From Xiheicaenibacterium sp046351325 (GTDB lineage Bacteria; Myxococcota_A; Polyangia; Polyangiales; Polyangiaceae): DNA of 64,000 bases. Under the pieces are notes generated by a model. That model was not told the origin of the DNA, ran no database searches, and saw only the letters and a list, made by a program, of their open reading frames with translations. Shown one piece after another: positions 50,352 to 58,696 of this stretch (positions are counted from its first letter, which is position 1; each line of letters begins with the position of its first letter). The stretch lies in contig JAXLYR010000011.1 in assembly GCA_046351325.1 (NCBI GenBank), forward strand, positions 124,001 through 188,000, in the 5' to 3' direction. The position numbers were made by a program, and so were the translations under genes.

Positions 50352-50788
50352 CGAGGCGGACGCGCTCTCTCTTCGCCTTCGTCGCGAGCGGCGTGATGCT
50401 CGCGGCGTGCGCCCCCGAGTACGAGCCCAACGTCGCCGACGCGGACGAAGATTGGCGCGACGAGCCGAACCGCGCGATCCATCGGCTCAAGCCAGCGAAG
50501 CCCATGGCCGTCGACGGGACCGACGAGGACCTCCGAGACGAGCTCGATCTCCTCGTGGCCGAGTTCGAACTCGCCCGGGCGGATCTGTCGGGCGCCATCG
50601 AGTCCGCCAAGGCCATCCACGCCACGAACCGACTTACTTGTCTGTCACACTCGGCGCAGGTCCTCGCGACGCTTCGAGCGCTGTCCACGGAGTCTTCGCT
50701 CGCCAGCAGCGGTGACACGGCGACCGCCATCCTCGAGACTCGCCGCCTGCTGCGCGCGGTCCTCGACGAGGCGCGCGGCTGCAGCTGA
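50348..50788 (+). CDS. Small lipoprotein, unknown function
   Basis: 146 residues. Signal MTRRTRSLFAFVASGVMLAAC with lipid Cys 21, then an acidic linker and a helical domain of about 90 residues with two cysteines near the end. ATG overlaps the TPR-kinase stop (ATGA), so the kinase and lipoprotein are probably partners. Ends four bases from the convergent glycosyltransferase gene. Confidence 0.75.
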
Positions 50789-50791
50789 GCG

Positions 50792-51916
50792 TCACGCGGC
50801 TGCGCGCAGGACGGTCCCCTTGCCGACGCGGACGCGGTGCCCACGCCACGCGACGTGGCGCTTGAGCGGGGTGACGGCCCACACTGCGAGGATGATGGCG
50901 TCGCGGACCGGCCCGAGCACCAGGGCCCAGCCGAGCCCCGCGCGACCCCGGAGCAGCGCCCCACCGAGCACGTCGCGGATCCACCAGAGCACGGTCACCC
51001 AGAGGAGCGCCCACGCGCCGAGGGCGTGGAGCGCGAAGGGCAACATCGCGAGCGGGTTGATGAGCGGCTCGACGAGGAAAATTCCAGGGCGCAGACGATT
51101 GCGCATCATCGACCAACGCAGGTGCCGGTCGAAGAAGGCCTTCACGCCGATCGGCCCGACGACGTTGGTGAGGACGGTCGGCGCGACCTCGATCCGGAGA
51201 CCGGCGCGCTCGAACATCTTGCCGAGCACGTAGTCCTCGGCGAGGACGTCGGCCACGCGCGCGAGGCCGCCCATCGCCTCGAGATCGCGCCGCGAGAACA
51301 GCATCGATTTGCCGATCACAGCCGCGTCGCCGAGCATCGTGGGCAGCGCCGCGCCGGCCGCGACGAACCCCGAGAGCTGCACCGACTCGAGCGCGCCCCC
51401 GAGCGTCGCGCGGCCGTCCGTCGCACCCGCGAACAGGTTTGTAACCAAACCAATCTCGCTGCTCGAGGATTTGATCTGGGCGAGCTCACGGACATAGTGG
51501 CGCGGCGCGCGGACATTGCTGTCACTGATGAGGACCAGGTCGTGCGTCGCGCGCGGGAGCATTCCGCGCAGGTTCCTGACCTTCGGGTTGTAGCCCTGTG
51601 GGCCTTGGTGGACGACGAGCTTCGCGCGGACTGCCGGGTAGCGCGCCATGAGCGAGCTCACCACCGCCACCGCGGGGTCGTCGGCGCGCTCGACGCCGAA
51701 GACGAGTTCGAAGTCCGGGTGATCTTGCTCGAAGAAGCTCGCGAGGTTCTCTTCGAGTGAAGGGTCGGCGCCGCAGAGCGGCTTGAGGACGGACACAGGC
51801 GGAACGGTCGACGCGGGAGGCAGCGCCTTGGGGCGCGTGGTGACCGCGACGGCGGCGCTGCCGAGGAGCGTCCAGGTGGTCGCGAGCGCGACGGCGAGCG
51901 GGGCGATGAGGCTCAT
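50792..51916 (-). CDS. Family 21 (ceramide glucosyltransferase-like) glycosyltransferase
   Basis: 374 residues with an N-terminal membrane anchor and C-terminal membrane helices. GT21 motifs in order: DD 79-80, QGYNPKVRNL 107-116, DSN 132-134, EDY 227-229 and the (Q/R)xxRW box as RHLRW 264-268. GT21 enzymes move glucose from UDP-glucose to ceramide-like lipids; in bacteria related enzymes (HpnI) modify hopanoids, so the acceptor is open. Sphingolipids are known in Sorangium-type bacteria. Coupled to the GtrA-like gene (ATGA overlap). Confidence 0.9.
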   Translation of the reverse strand: MSLIAPLAVALATTWTLLGSAAVAVTTRPKALPPASTVPPVSVLKPLCGADPSLEENLASFFEQDHPDFELVFGVERADDPAVAVVSSLMARYPAVRAKLVVHQGPQGYNPKVRNLRGMLPRATHDLVLISDSNVRAPRHYVRELAQIKSSSSEIGLVTNLFAGATDGRATLGGALESVQLSGFVAAGAALPTMLGDAAVIGKSMLFSRRDLEAMGGLARVADVLAEDYVLGKMFERAGLRIEVAPTVLTNVVGPIGVKAFFDRHLRWSMMRNRLRPGIFLVEPLINPLAMLPFALHALGAWALLWVTVLWWIRDVLGGALLRGRAGLGWALVLGPVRDAIILAVWAVTPLKRHVAWRGHRVRVGKGTVLRAAA

Positions 51917-52332
51917 GACGCCACCGCCTTCGAGGCGCCCTGTTGCGGATGTTGCGCGAAGACCTTGTTCCAGAGCGGGAGGCAGATGCCGAAGTAGACC
52001 GTCGCCTGCGTAGCCGCGCGGACCACGAGGAGCGGCAGCGGCAGCACGCGAACGGCGACGTCGAAGAGGCAGAGGTTCGCGACGATCCCGAGCGCCTCGA
52101 CCAAGCCGAAGAGGAGCGCCTGGCGTCCCCAGCGCCTCGAGCGATCCTCGAACGCGAAGAGCTTGTTGCCGACGAACTGGAGCGCGACGCCAGCAAAGAG
52201 CGCGAACGGGCTCGCGGCGCGAGGCCCGAAGCCGAGCCCGTGGACCAGCAGCGACAGGACGGTGAAATCGAGACCGGTGGCGAGGGCGCCAACCGCCATG
52301 CTTCGCAGAACTTTACGCGTCGGACGTGGCAT
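51913..52332 (-). CDS. GtrA-like membrane protein
   Basis: 139 residues with four membrane helices and the family motifs (VGALATGLDFTVLSLLV, FVGNKLFAFEDRSRRWGRQALLFG). GtrA proteins are thought to help move polyprenyl-linked sugars across the inner membrane. It precedes the GT21-like enzyme with an ATGA overlap, so the two probably glycosylate a lipid or surface glycan together. Confidence 0.88.
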   Translation of the reverse strand: MPRPTRKVLRSMAVGALATGLDFTVLSLLVHGLGFGPRAASPFALFAGVALQFVGNKLFAFEDRSRRWGRQALLFGLVEALGIVANLCLFDVAVRVLPLPLLVVRAATQATVYFGICLPLWNKVFAQHPQQGASKAVAS

Positions 52333-52641
52333 GCCCTCGATGTTGCGAGGGGTGTTCCGCCCACCGTTCAGAGTTTCGACGGTCCGCCGCTGCTCGATCG
52401 CGACAGCTCGCGGTTCGTGCCGCTAGCCGTGCGGGTCACTTTTACAGCGTCGAAGCATATCGGAGCAGCAAGCCGACGCCGCGAGCCGCGGCGCGATTGA
52501 ATACGAGGCAGAGGCCTCACCGATCGGTGCTCGTGGACGCGCGTACGAGCTCGCGGGACGCGAACAGGTTTGCGCGAGAGTCGAGCGAAGCGCCGCGCGC
52601 GCTCGAGGCGCCGCGCCTACCCGACTGTGGTAGGAGGCCGC
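52333..52641. other. Intergenic region between the GtrA-like gene and a lipoprotein gene
   Basis: 309 bases between divergent genes. It is as GC-rich as the rest and has no convincing ORF, RNA or repeat. It should carry both promoters. A strong ribosome site TAGGAGG (52631-52637) serves the gene at 52642. Confidence 0.5.
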
Positions 52642-53256
52642 ATGCGAACCGCTCGAATCCTGGGCAGCACGCTCCTCGTCTTCGGGTGCGCTGTCGTGAC
52701 GGCCTGCTCATCCGAACCCACCGCGACGTCGTCCGCTTCGTCCGCGAAGAAGTCGGCCGCGCCCGCACCGTCCCCGTCACCGAGCGTGAGCTCACCTGCC
52801 CCCTCCGCCTCGAGCTCCGTGGCCGCTGCGGCAGCGAAGCCCCTCGCGGACAACGCGGTCTCGGTCGAGTCGATGAACCTCGCGTTCGAGCCGCCCAAAG
52901 GCGTGAAGGGCTCGGCGCACGAGCTGCGCGACAGCGGGACAGCCGTCGTCGAGTTCGTTGGTTACGACCTGCCGCTCAGCATCGGCCGCGCCCACGGCGA
53001 CCTGGAGCACGTGAAGGAGAAGCGCGCCAAAGAAGAGGGCTTCGTCAAATGGCTGACGGAGACCGCTGACAGCGCTGTAGCAGAGGTCGAAGTGTCGAAG
53101 AAGAAGGAGTATTACGGCTTCGCTATCAAGACTGTAGGCGGCGAGCTCTTCGAGTGCGGGACGATGGCCAAGCAAAAGCGCACCTCGCCGAACGAGAAGG
53201 CCGTCCGCGCCTCCCTGGCGCTGTGTGACTCGCTGCGGCCTTTGCCGATTAAGTAG
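52642..53256 (+). CDS. Lipoprotein, unknown function
   Basis: 204 residues. Signal with lipid Cys 22 (VVTACSSE), an Ala/Ser/Pro/Lys stalk (about 25-68) and a globular part of about 135 residues (for example AVSVESMNLAFEPPKGVKG) that ends LCDSLRPLP. Its start is set by the TAGGAGG ribosome site. Followed 18 bases later by another lipoprotein gene. Confidence 0.8.
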   Translation: MRTARILGSTLLVFGCAVVTACSSEPTATSSASSAKKSAAPAPSPSPSVSSPAPSASSSVAAAAAKPLADNAVSVESMNLAFEPPKGVKGSAHELRDSGTAVVEFVGYDLPLSIGRAHGDLEHVKEKRAKEEGFVKWLTETADSAVAEVEVSKKKEYYGFAIKTVGGELFECGTMAKQKRTSPNEKAVRASLALCDSLRPLPIK

Positions 53257-53274
53257 ACCCCGAATAAGGCCGTC

Positions 53275-54303
53275 TTGCCGTTCATGGTTCGGCATGACGT
53301 TTCGGAGTGGGGAGCAGCGCTCATCGCGATTGGCAGCCTCGTTTGGGGAATGAGCCTCGGTTGCACGAGCAGCGCTGAGAGTGATGAAGAGACGGCGCGC
53401 GAACTCGCAGCACTCGACGGCGTTGCAGGGTCGCAAGCTGGCGGCGCAGGAGGCAGCGGCGGCGAGCTGATCGTCATCAACGTCGGAGGCGGCGGAGCAG
53501 GCGCGAGCAGCTCCACTGGCGGAACGGGTGGCGCGCCTGCACAGACTGACCAGTGCGACGTCGATCCTGCGAACGGCGTGTGCGCGAACATCATCCGCGG
53601 CGACGACGCGGCTCCCGGCACGCTCTACGCGCCGACCATGCACTTTCTCAGCGGAATGCCCGAGGGTGAGGAGAGCCTCCGCGGACGAGGACACTACGCA
53701 TTTCACCACGGCCCCGGAGCGTCGAGCCACAGCGGGCAATCTGCTGCCGAGGTGCACTACTTCGGTTCACGAGGGCGCGAGATCATCGGCCTCGACAACG
53801 GCTTCATGGCCGACCCGAGCGACCCCGAGCACGCGCTCTATTGGCGATACCAATCCGCCAATCATATCGGGCTGCGATTTCAGAGCAGCGACCACCTGTC
53901 GATGGAAGCGCGCGGCTTCGTGAACATCGAGGCGAACGGCTCGTTCATCCAGCTCATCGCCGGCAGCGCGATAAAGAGGATCATGGGGAACACCATCACC
54001 GTTCCCCCGAACGAGAAGGCGCCGATCGTCACGATCCCGCTGCGCACCAGCCAATTGGTGCACGTGCAGGCGGTCGTCGTCGAGCTCGTCGCAGGCAGCT
54101 TCCGAGCAAGCTACGAGCGCACTTGCACCGCGCTCGGCGACGCGACGAGCCACATTCTCCACGAAGAGGCTCCTTACAACGCTGAAAATGGAGCCGAGAT
54201 CGAGTGGGCCACCCAAGGGACGAATCTGCTCTTGATGGTCGGTGGTAACCCCGAGTCCGCGAAGTTCTCGGCCATCGTCGAGATCGTCTCGGTGACTCCC
54301 TGA
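53275..54303 (+). CDS. Lipoprotein with Gly-rich stalk, unknown function
   Basis: 342 residues. Membrane/lipid signal with a Cys near residue 30 (GMSLGCTSS), a Gly-rich stalk (GGAGGSGG, GGGGAGASSS), then a beta-rich domain (about 115-340). TTG 53275 has AAGG five bases upstream; ATG 53284 is an alternative start. No catalytic motif seen. Likely a surface protein. Confidence 0.7.
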   Translation: MPFMVRHDVSEWGAALIAIGSLVWGMSLGCTSSAESDEETARELAALDGVAGSQAGGAGGSGGELIVINVGGGGAGASSSTGGTGGAPAQTDQCDVDPANGVCANIIRGDDAAPGTLYAPTMHFLSGMPEGEESLRGRGHYAFHHGPGASSHSGQSAAEVHYFGSRGREIIGLDNGFMADPSDPEHALYWRYQSANHIGLRFQSSDHLSMEARGFVNIEANGSFIQLIAGSAIKRIMGNTITVPPNEKAPIVTIPLRTSQLVHVQAVVVELVAGSFRASYERTCTALGDATSHILHEEAPYNAENGAEIEWATQGTNLLLMVGGNPESAKFSAIVEIVSVTP

Positions 54304-54421
54304 AGCTCTCTGCGAAGCAGAGGACCGAGGCGGGGGGAGCGCGCCCTTAAGACGGCGGGCGGAGGTGCCGTTTCCAATCCTGGATGGTCCGAGGACGACG
54401 AGTCCCGGCCGGAGGCTTGCC

Positions 54422-55138
54422 ATGGGCACAAAAGGAATTTGCACGTGCCGACCCGTTGCACACCGTGCGCGAGGCAAGACCGGGATCATCCGAGGCCTGG
54501 GCGCTCGAACCTTCATCCTCCTGCTTGCGTTGCCCGCGTGTGACGGGTCGTGGACGCAGGCCGGGCTCGACCGCCGCTCGCAGAACTGCATCGAAGAGGC
54601 CCTGAGGCGAAACCCCGACCCTTCGCTCTTGCCGGGAGTCGCCGCGGCGCTCGAGGCTCATTGTGGCGAAGGAAACCCCGCAGACTGCAGCGCCCTCGGC
54701 GTGATGTACGAGCTCGGTATGGAGCGCCCGCACGACGCCGCGAAGGCCAAGCTCCTTTATGCGCGCGGCTGCGAAGCCGGCAATCAGCGGGCTTGCGTGA
54801 ACCTCGATCGACTGGCGCTCGCCGGGTCGCAGACGCCCGAGATCAAGCAGGCTGCGCGACGCGTCTTCGAGGAGGCCTGCAATCACGACGAGGCGACTGG
54901 CTGCTACGAGCTCGGCCTCTTGGAAGCGACTGGAGAGCTCGCCACATCGGCGCTCGAGCGAGCCTGTTCGCTGCAGCTCGGACGCGCCTGTATGCGCCTC
55001 GCCGAGCTCCAAAACCACGACGCCGAACTCACGGCCATGGCTTGCCGCTTCGGACATTTGCCTGCGTGCTCCGCCATGATGGCCCCTGCGCCCGCGGACA
55101 CGCTCGGACCGAGCATCGCACATGGAAGTGACCGATGA
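54422..55138 (+). CDS. Sel1-like repeat lipoprotein
   Basis: 238 residues. The start is uncertain: ATG 54422 adds a long basic N-terminus before the hydrophobic segment RTFILLLALPAC (lipid Cys about residue 40), so translation may begin later. The body has Sel1-like repeats with paired cysteines (DCSALGVMYELGMERPHDAAKAKLLYARGCEAGNQRACVNL; TGCYELGLLE; RACMRLAEL). Sel1 lipoproteins bridge periplasmic proteins. The stop overlaps the PilZ gene (ATGA). Confidence 0.75.
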   Translation: MGTKGICTCRPVAHRARGKTGIIRGLGARTFILLLALPACDGSWTQAGLDRRSQNCIEEALRRNPDPSLLPGVAAALEAHCGEGNPADCSALGVMYELGMERPHDAAKAKLLYARGCEAGNQRACVNLDRLALAGSQTPEIKQAARRVFEEACNHDEATGCYELGLLEATGELATSALERACSLQLGRACMRLAELQNHDAELTAMACRFGHLPACSAMMAPAPADTLGPSIAHGSDR

Positions 55139-55593
55139 CCTCCAAACCAAAGAAACGGGGCCCACCAATGTCAGCAGCCGACCGACGACGCCACCCCAGA
55201 GTGAACCTCGACGTAGAGGTTGGGATCCGTACGAGCAGCAACTTCTTTACTGGGCGAACGCGAGACATCTCGACGGGCGGGGTCTTCGTCGACATGCCTC
55301 TCATGCCGGAGCCGGGGACGGAGGTCGGCATTCACCTGACGCTCGGACTGCGGAGGTTCACCTTCGTAGGTCGGGTCGTCTGGGTGCTGAACGACGCGAA
55401 GGGCGCCTCGCGAGGGTTCGCCGCCGAGTTCGTGGATTTGCCCGTCGCGGCCGAGCGCATGATCAAGAACTTCGTGGCGAAGCGCGATCCGATCGTCTTC
55501 GACGCCGAGATCGAAGCGCTCCCCGACGACCATCACGACCCGGCCAAGAAGGGACCTCCCCCGCTGCCGCCGCGTGCGACGTCGGCGGTTTGA
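55135..55593 (+). CDS. Single-domain PilZ protein (c-di-GMP binding)
   Basis: 152 residues. PilZ motifs RRHPR (18-22) and DISTGG (44-49) are intact, so c-di-GMP binding is expected. The TIGR02266-like group of PilZ proteins is frequent in myxobacteria. The tail is Pro/Asp-rich. It is translationally coupled to the Sel1 lipoprotein and converges with the kinase-PilZ gene (28 bases apart). Confidence 0.92.
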   Translation: MTSKPKKRGPPMSAADRRRHPRVNLDVEVGIRTSSNFFTGRTRDISTGGVFVDMPLMPEPGTEVGIHLTLGLRRFTFVGRVVWVLNDAKGASRGFAAEFVDLPVAAERMIKNFVAKRDPIVFDAEIEALPDDHHDPAKKGPPPLPPRATSAV

Positions 55594-55621
55594 GGCGCCC
55601 GTCCTCAGACCTGTAAAAACG

Positions 55622-56929
55622 TCAACCGGCTTGACCGATAATCTGGACGTAGCGCGCGATCTCTTCCTGAGTCGCGCCCTCGAGGGCTCGAAACTCGATA
55701 CCCAAGGCGGCGCGTCCGCGATGGTCGACGACCCAGCGAACGTCGCCGGTGAGGGTCGCTATCCTCGCGGACACGGGTAAAGAGAATCGCAGCTTCACTT
55801 GCTCGCCGGGGGCTGCGCCGAGGGTCGGCCGGCTCTTCAGGATGTCCTCCCCCTGGCCGCCCGTGAACACGACGAGCATGCCGCAGACGCTGATGTCCTC
55901 GCTGCGAGCGTCGACGTGGGATCCATCGGCGAACAGGACTCGACATGGGGTTATGTAGGGCGCGCGTGGGTGGCGTCGGCGCGTCGTGTGTTCGGTGGTC
56001 GCCTGCGCGGGCGGCGCGGGCTTCACCGACGGGTTCGCTTTATCGCGTGTAAGCAGCGAGCGCGGGGTGGCTTTGATGCTGTCGACGAGCACCTGGACGA
56101 ACGCTGCGATCGACTCGAATCGATCGGCGGGATTGGCGCTCAGCGCGCGCAGGATCGCCTGCGTCACAGTCGGGTCCGTACCGTTCAATACGCCCTCGGG
56201 GAAGGCCGGCGGACTGCTGATGCGGTCGACGAGCCCGAGCGGCATCCCCGTGAGGCACTCGAGGAGCACCATCGCGAGCGAGTACTGGTCACTGCGCGGA
56301 TTGGGTAATTCGGGGTGCGCGAGCTGCTCCGGCGCGACGTATTCGATCGTGCCGAGGAGCTTGCCCGGGCTGGTCAAACGCTGCGCGTTCGGTGTTCCGC
56401 CCTTCACGCTCGCGACCCCGAAGTCGATGAGCTTGATGCGTTCGCCCTCGCCGGGGCGGAGCGACACGAAGACGTTCGCGGACTTGACGTCACGATGAAC
56501 GATGCCGCGGTCGTGGGCGAACGCGAGCCCGGCGCCCACCTCGCGAGCGACGACGACGGCCTCCTCGAGGCGGAGGATCTTGCGAGCGGCGAGGAGGCCA
56601 TCGAGGCTGCGGCCCTCGAGCTTCTCCATCACGAGGAAGAAGCCGTATGAAGGGCACTCACCCGCGTCGAGGATCTCGACGATGTTCACGTGAGACAGCG
56701 TGCCGAGCGCCGCGGCCTCCCTCTTCAGGCGGGCCTCGATCAAGACGCTGTCGGACGTCCCGCGAGGAACGTACTTGAGCGCGACCGTGCGCCCCGTGAG
56801 GAGGTGGCGAGCCTCACACACCACCCCCATGCCGCCGCGGGCGATCTCGCGCCCGAGCTGATAGCGGTCACCGATGATTGCAGCGGGGAGCTGGGCGTCC
56901 GCGCCGTCGAGCGTCGTGCTGTCGAGCAT
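55622..56929 (-). CDS. Ser/Thr kinase fused to a PilZ domain
   Basis: 435 residues. Kinase about 20-290: Gly loop ARGGMG, Lys 52 (VALKY), HRDVKSAN 145-152, DFG 169-171, APE (YVAPEQ). After a short linker comes a PilZ domain: RRHPR 318-322 and DISVCG 345-350 (D-x-S-x-x-G), so c-di-GMP could control the kinase directly. No membrane segment. It is followed by the PP2C phosphatase gene on the same strand upstream (45 bases), forming a kinase/phosphatase pair. The ATG has an AGGAGG-like site about 12 bases upstream. Confidence 0.93.
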   Translation of the reverse strand: MLDSTTLDGADAQLPAAIIGDRYQLGREIARGGMGVVCEARHLLTGRTVALKYVPRGTSDSVLIEARLKREAAALGTLSHVNIVEILDAGECPSYGFFLVMEKLEGRSLDGLLAARKILRLEEAVVVAREVGAGLAFAHDRGIVHRDVKSANVFVSLRPGEGERIKLIDFGVASVKGGTPNAQRLTSPGKLLGTIEYVAPEQLAHPELPNPRSDQYSLAMVLLECLTGMPLGLVDRISSPPAFPEGVLNGTDPTVTQAILRALSANPADRFESIAAFVQVLVDSIKATPRSLLTRDKANPSVKPAPPAQATTEHTTRRRHPRAPYITPCRVLFADGSHVDARSEDISVCGMLVVFTGGQGEDILKSRPTLGAAPGEQVKLRFSLPVSARIATLTGDVRWVVDHRGRAALGIEFRALEGATQEEIARYVQIIGQAG

Positions 56930-56973
56930 GGTTGCTGACCTCCTGGAGTCGAAGCGCCCGAGGGGCTCGAGCG

Positions 56974-58071
56974 CTAGCGAGGGTCGACGATGGCCACGAT
57001 GACGACGGAGATATTGTCGCGCCCGCCTCGGGCGTTGGCCTCGTCGATGAGCCCCTGCGCTTGATCTTCGATTCTTCGTTCGCGTCTCAAGATGCGCAGA
57101 ATGTCTTTGAGCGGGACCATCTTCGTCAGACCGTCGCTGGCGAGGATGTAGCGATCACCAATCTCGGGGATGTCCACCTGCAGGTCGACCTCGACGGTCT
57201 CTTCGATGCCGACGCCGCGGGTGAGGTGCTCACCCATCGGTCCCTCGACGCCGAGGAGCGCCGCGAAGGTGTGATCGACGGTCAATTGCTCGAGGCGTTT
57301 GCCTCGGAGCCTAAGACAAGGGGAGTCGCCGACGTGAGCGATGTACGCGCGCTGTCGCTGTGTCGAGAGACGGAGCGCGGTCACCGTAGTGCCCATTCCC
57401 TGATAGCGGGCGTCGGAGCAGGCCTGGGCGAAGACGGCTCGATTGGCGGCTTCGATCGCGCGCGCCAACTCATCACCTTTGCGAGGCCAAAAGACGTTGG
57501 GCTCACCCTCGAAGCGGCCAGTGCGCAGCGCGCGCTCGATCACCCGGACGGCGAGCTTCGACGCGATCTCTCCGGCGTTGTGCCCACCCATTCCGTCGGC
57601 GACCAAATAGGTTTGTTGCTCGGAGAGGAGCAGGAGCTCGTCCTCGTTGATCTTGCGACGTCGACCGATGTCGGTCGCGCCGAACGAGACGACCCCGATG
57701 CGCGGGGCGTGCTCGACGTCGTCCTCCCAATCGTCGAGGAGCTCCTCGACGAGCAGCGCGTCGACCTCTTCCTCCGAATCGACGACGATGCTCGGCCCGT
57801 CTTGAGTGGGCGCCTTGGGCGCGCCCGCGTGACGGTAGCCCTTGCGCAGCGCCTTGACCTCTTCGGTCATTACCGCGACGAGCGTGATGTCGTCGTCTTC
57901 GTCGTCGTAGAGAGAGGGAGCGAGCCGCGCTGGCGCGGCGACGGCCTTGGGTGGAGTGGGCTCAGGACGAGGCGGACGCGGAACCCCACTCGGACCCCCC
58001 GCGGGCGTGACTGCGGGTTTGTGGGGGACGTTCTTCTTCGCCATGTCGCTCTGTGCGTACCGGGCGAACAT
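56974..58071 (-). CDS. PP2C-family Ser/Thr protein phosphatase
   Basis: 365 residues from ATG 58071, chosen for its GAGG site five bases upstream (58044 is a weaker start). N-terminal about 1-120 is a Pro-rich then acidic linker (DDEDDD), followed by the PP2C core with INEDE, the metal-binding DGMGGH (159-164), GMGTTVTAL, GDS, DGL and GGRDN. All metal aspartates are seen. It should reverse phosphorylation by neighbouring Ser/Thr kinases. It lies immediately upstream of the kinase-PilZ gene. Confidence 0.93.
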   Translation of the reverse strand: MFARYAQSDMAKKNVPHKPAVTPAGGPSGVPRPPRPEPTPPKAVAAPARLAPSLYDDEDDDITLVAVMTEEVKALRKGYRHAGAPKAPTQDGPSIVVDSEEEVDALLVEELLDDWEDDVEHAPRIGVVSFGATDIGRRRKINEDELLLLSEQQTYLVADGMGGHNAGEIASKLAVRVIERALRTGRFEGEPNVFWPRKGDELARAIEAANRAVFAQACSDARYQGMGTTVTALRLSTQRQRAYIAHVGDSPCLRLRGKRLEQLTVDHTFAALLGVEGPMGEHLTRGVGIEETVEVDLQVDIPEIGDRYILASDGLTKMVPLKDILRILRRERRIEDQAQGLIDEANARGGRDNISVVIVAIVDPR

Positions 58072-58151
58072 ACTACCTCGAAGGTCCTGGGTTCCGAAGC
58101 AGGTCTTTCTCGGGAGGCGAGCGCACGACCGTTCGAGCGATAGTGGCGAGT

Positions 58152-58547
58152 TCAAACCGATGACCCCTGCAGGCGCTCGCCTTCGAGCACAGCGCGCGCG
58201 ACCGCTGCGAGCAGGGCTTCCGGCACGAAGGGCTTCACGATCCATCCGCGAACGCCGAGCTCCTTCGCTCGCTTTACGAGGTTCGGACTCGCCTCGGTGG
58301 TGAGCATCACGAAGACGTGTCGACCACGAATCGCGGCAGGGAGAAGACTCACCATCGTCAGGCCGGTCATATCGGGCATGTTCAAGTCGCAGAGCACGAG
58401 CCGCGCGTTCGGATGCTCGTGGATGCGGACCAGACCATCGGGGCCATTCGTGGCCTCGACAACCTCGTAACCGGCTGTCGTGAGGACGGTGGTCACGAGC
58501 CTTCGCTCACCTGGGGAATCGTCGACGACGATGATCTTCGGCTTCAC
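58152..58547 (-). CDS. Single-domain CheY-like response regulator
   Basis: 131 residues, GTG start. Receiver residues DD 9-10, D54 (LCDLNMP), T83 (MLTTEA) and K105 (IVKPF) are complete. No output domain, so it works by protein contact, in chemotaxis-like or kinase networks. It is followed, across an 80-base gap, by the PP2C gene on the same strand. Confidence 0.93.
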   Translation of the reverse strand: MKPKIIVVDDSPGERRLVTTVLTTAGYEVVEATNGPDGLVRIHEHPNARLVLCDLNMPDMTGLTMVSLLPAAIRGRHVFVMLTTEASPNLVKRAKELGVRGWIVKPFVPEALLAAVARAVLEGERLQGSSV

Positions 58548-58696
58548 GAATGCCTCGATGCGGAGCTCAATGAAGTCGCTGGCATAGGACGACTCGCTCG
58601 GCTCGAACTTAAGGTGATCGAAGGGCCCAGGACCTCACGACCCGACGAGTATCGTGCGCTGTTAAAGGTTCGCCGCGAAGTACCGACCAACCCCCG

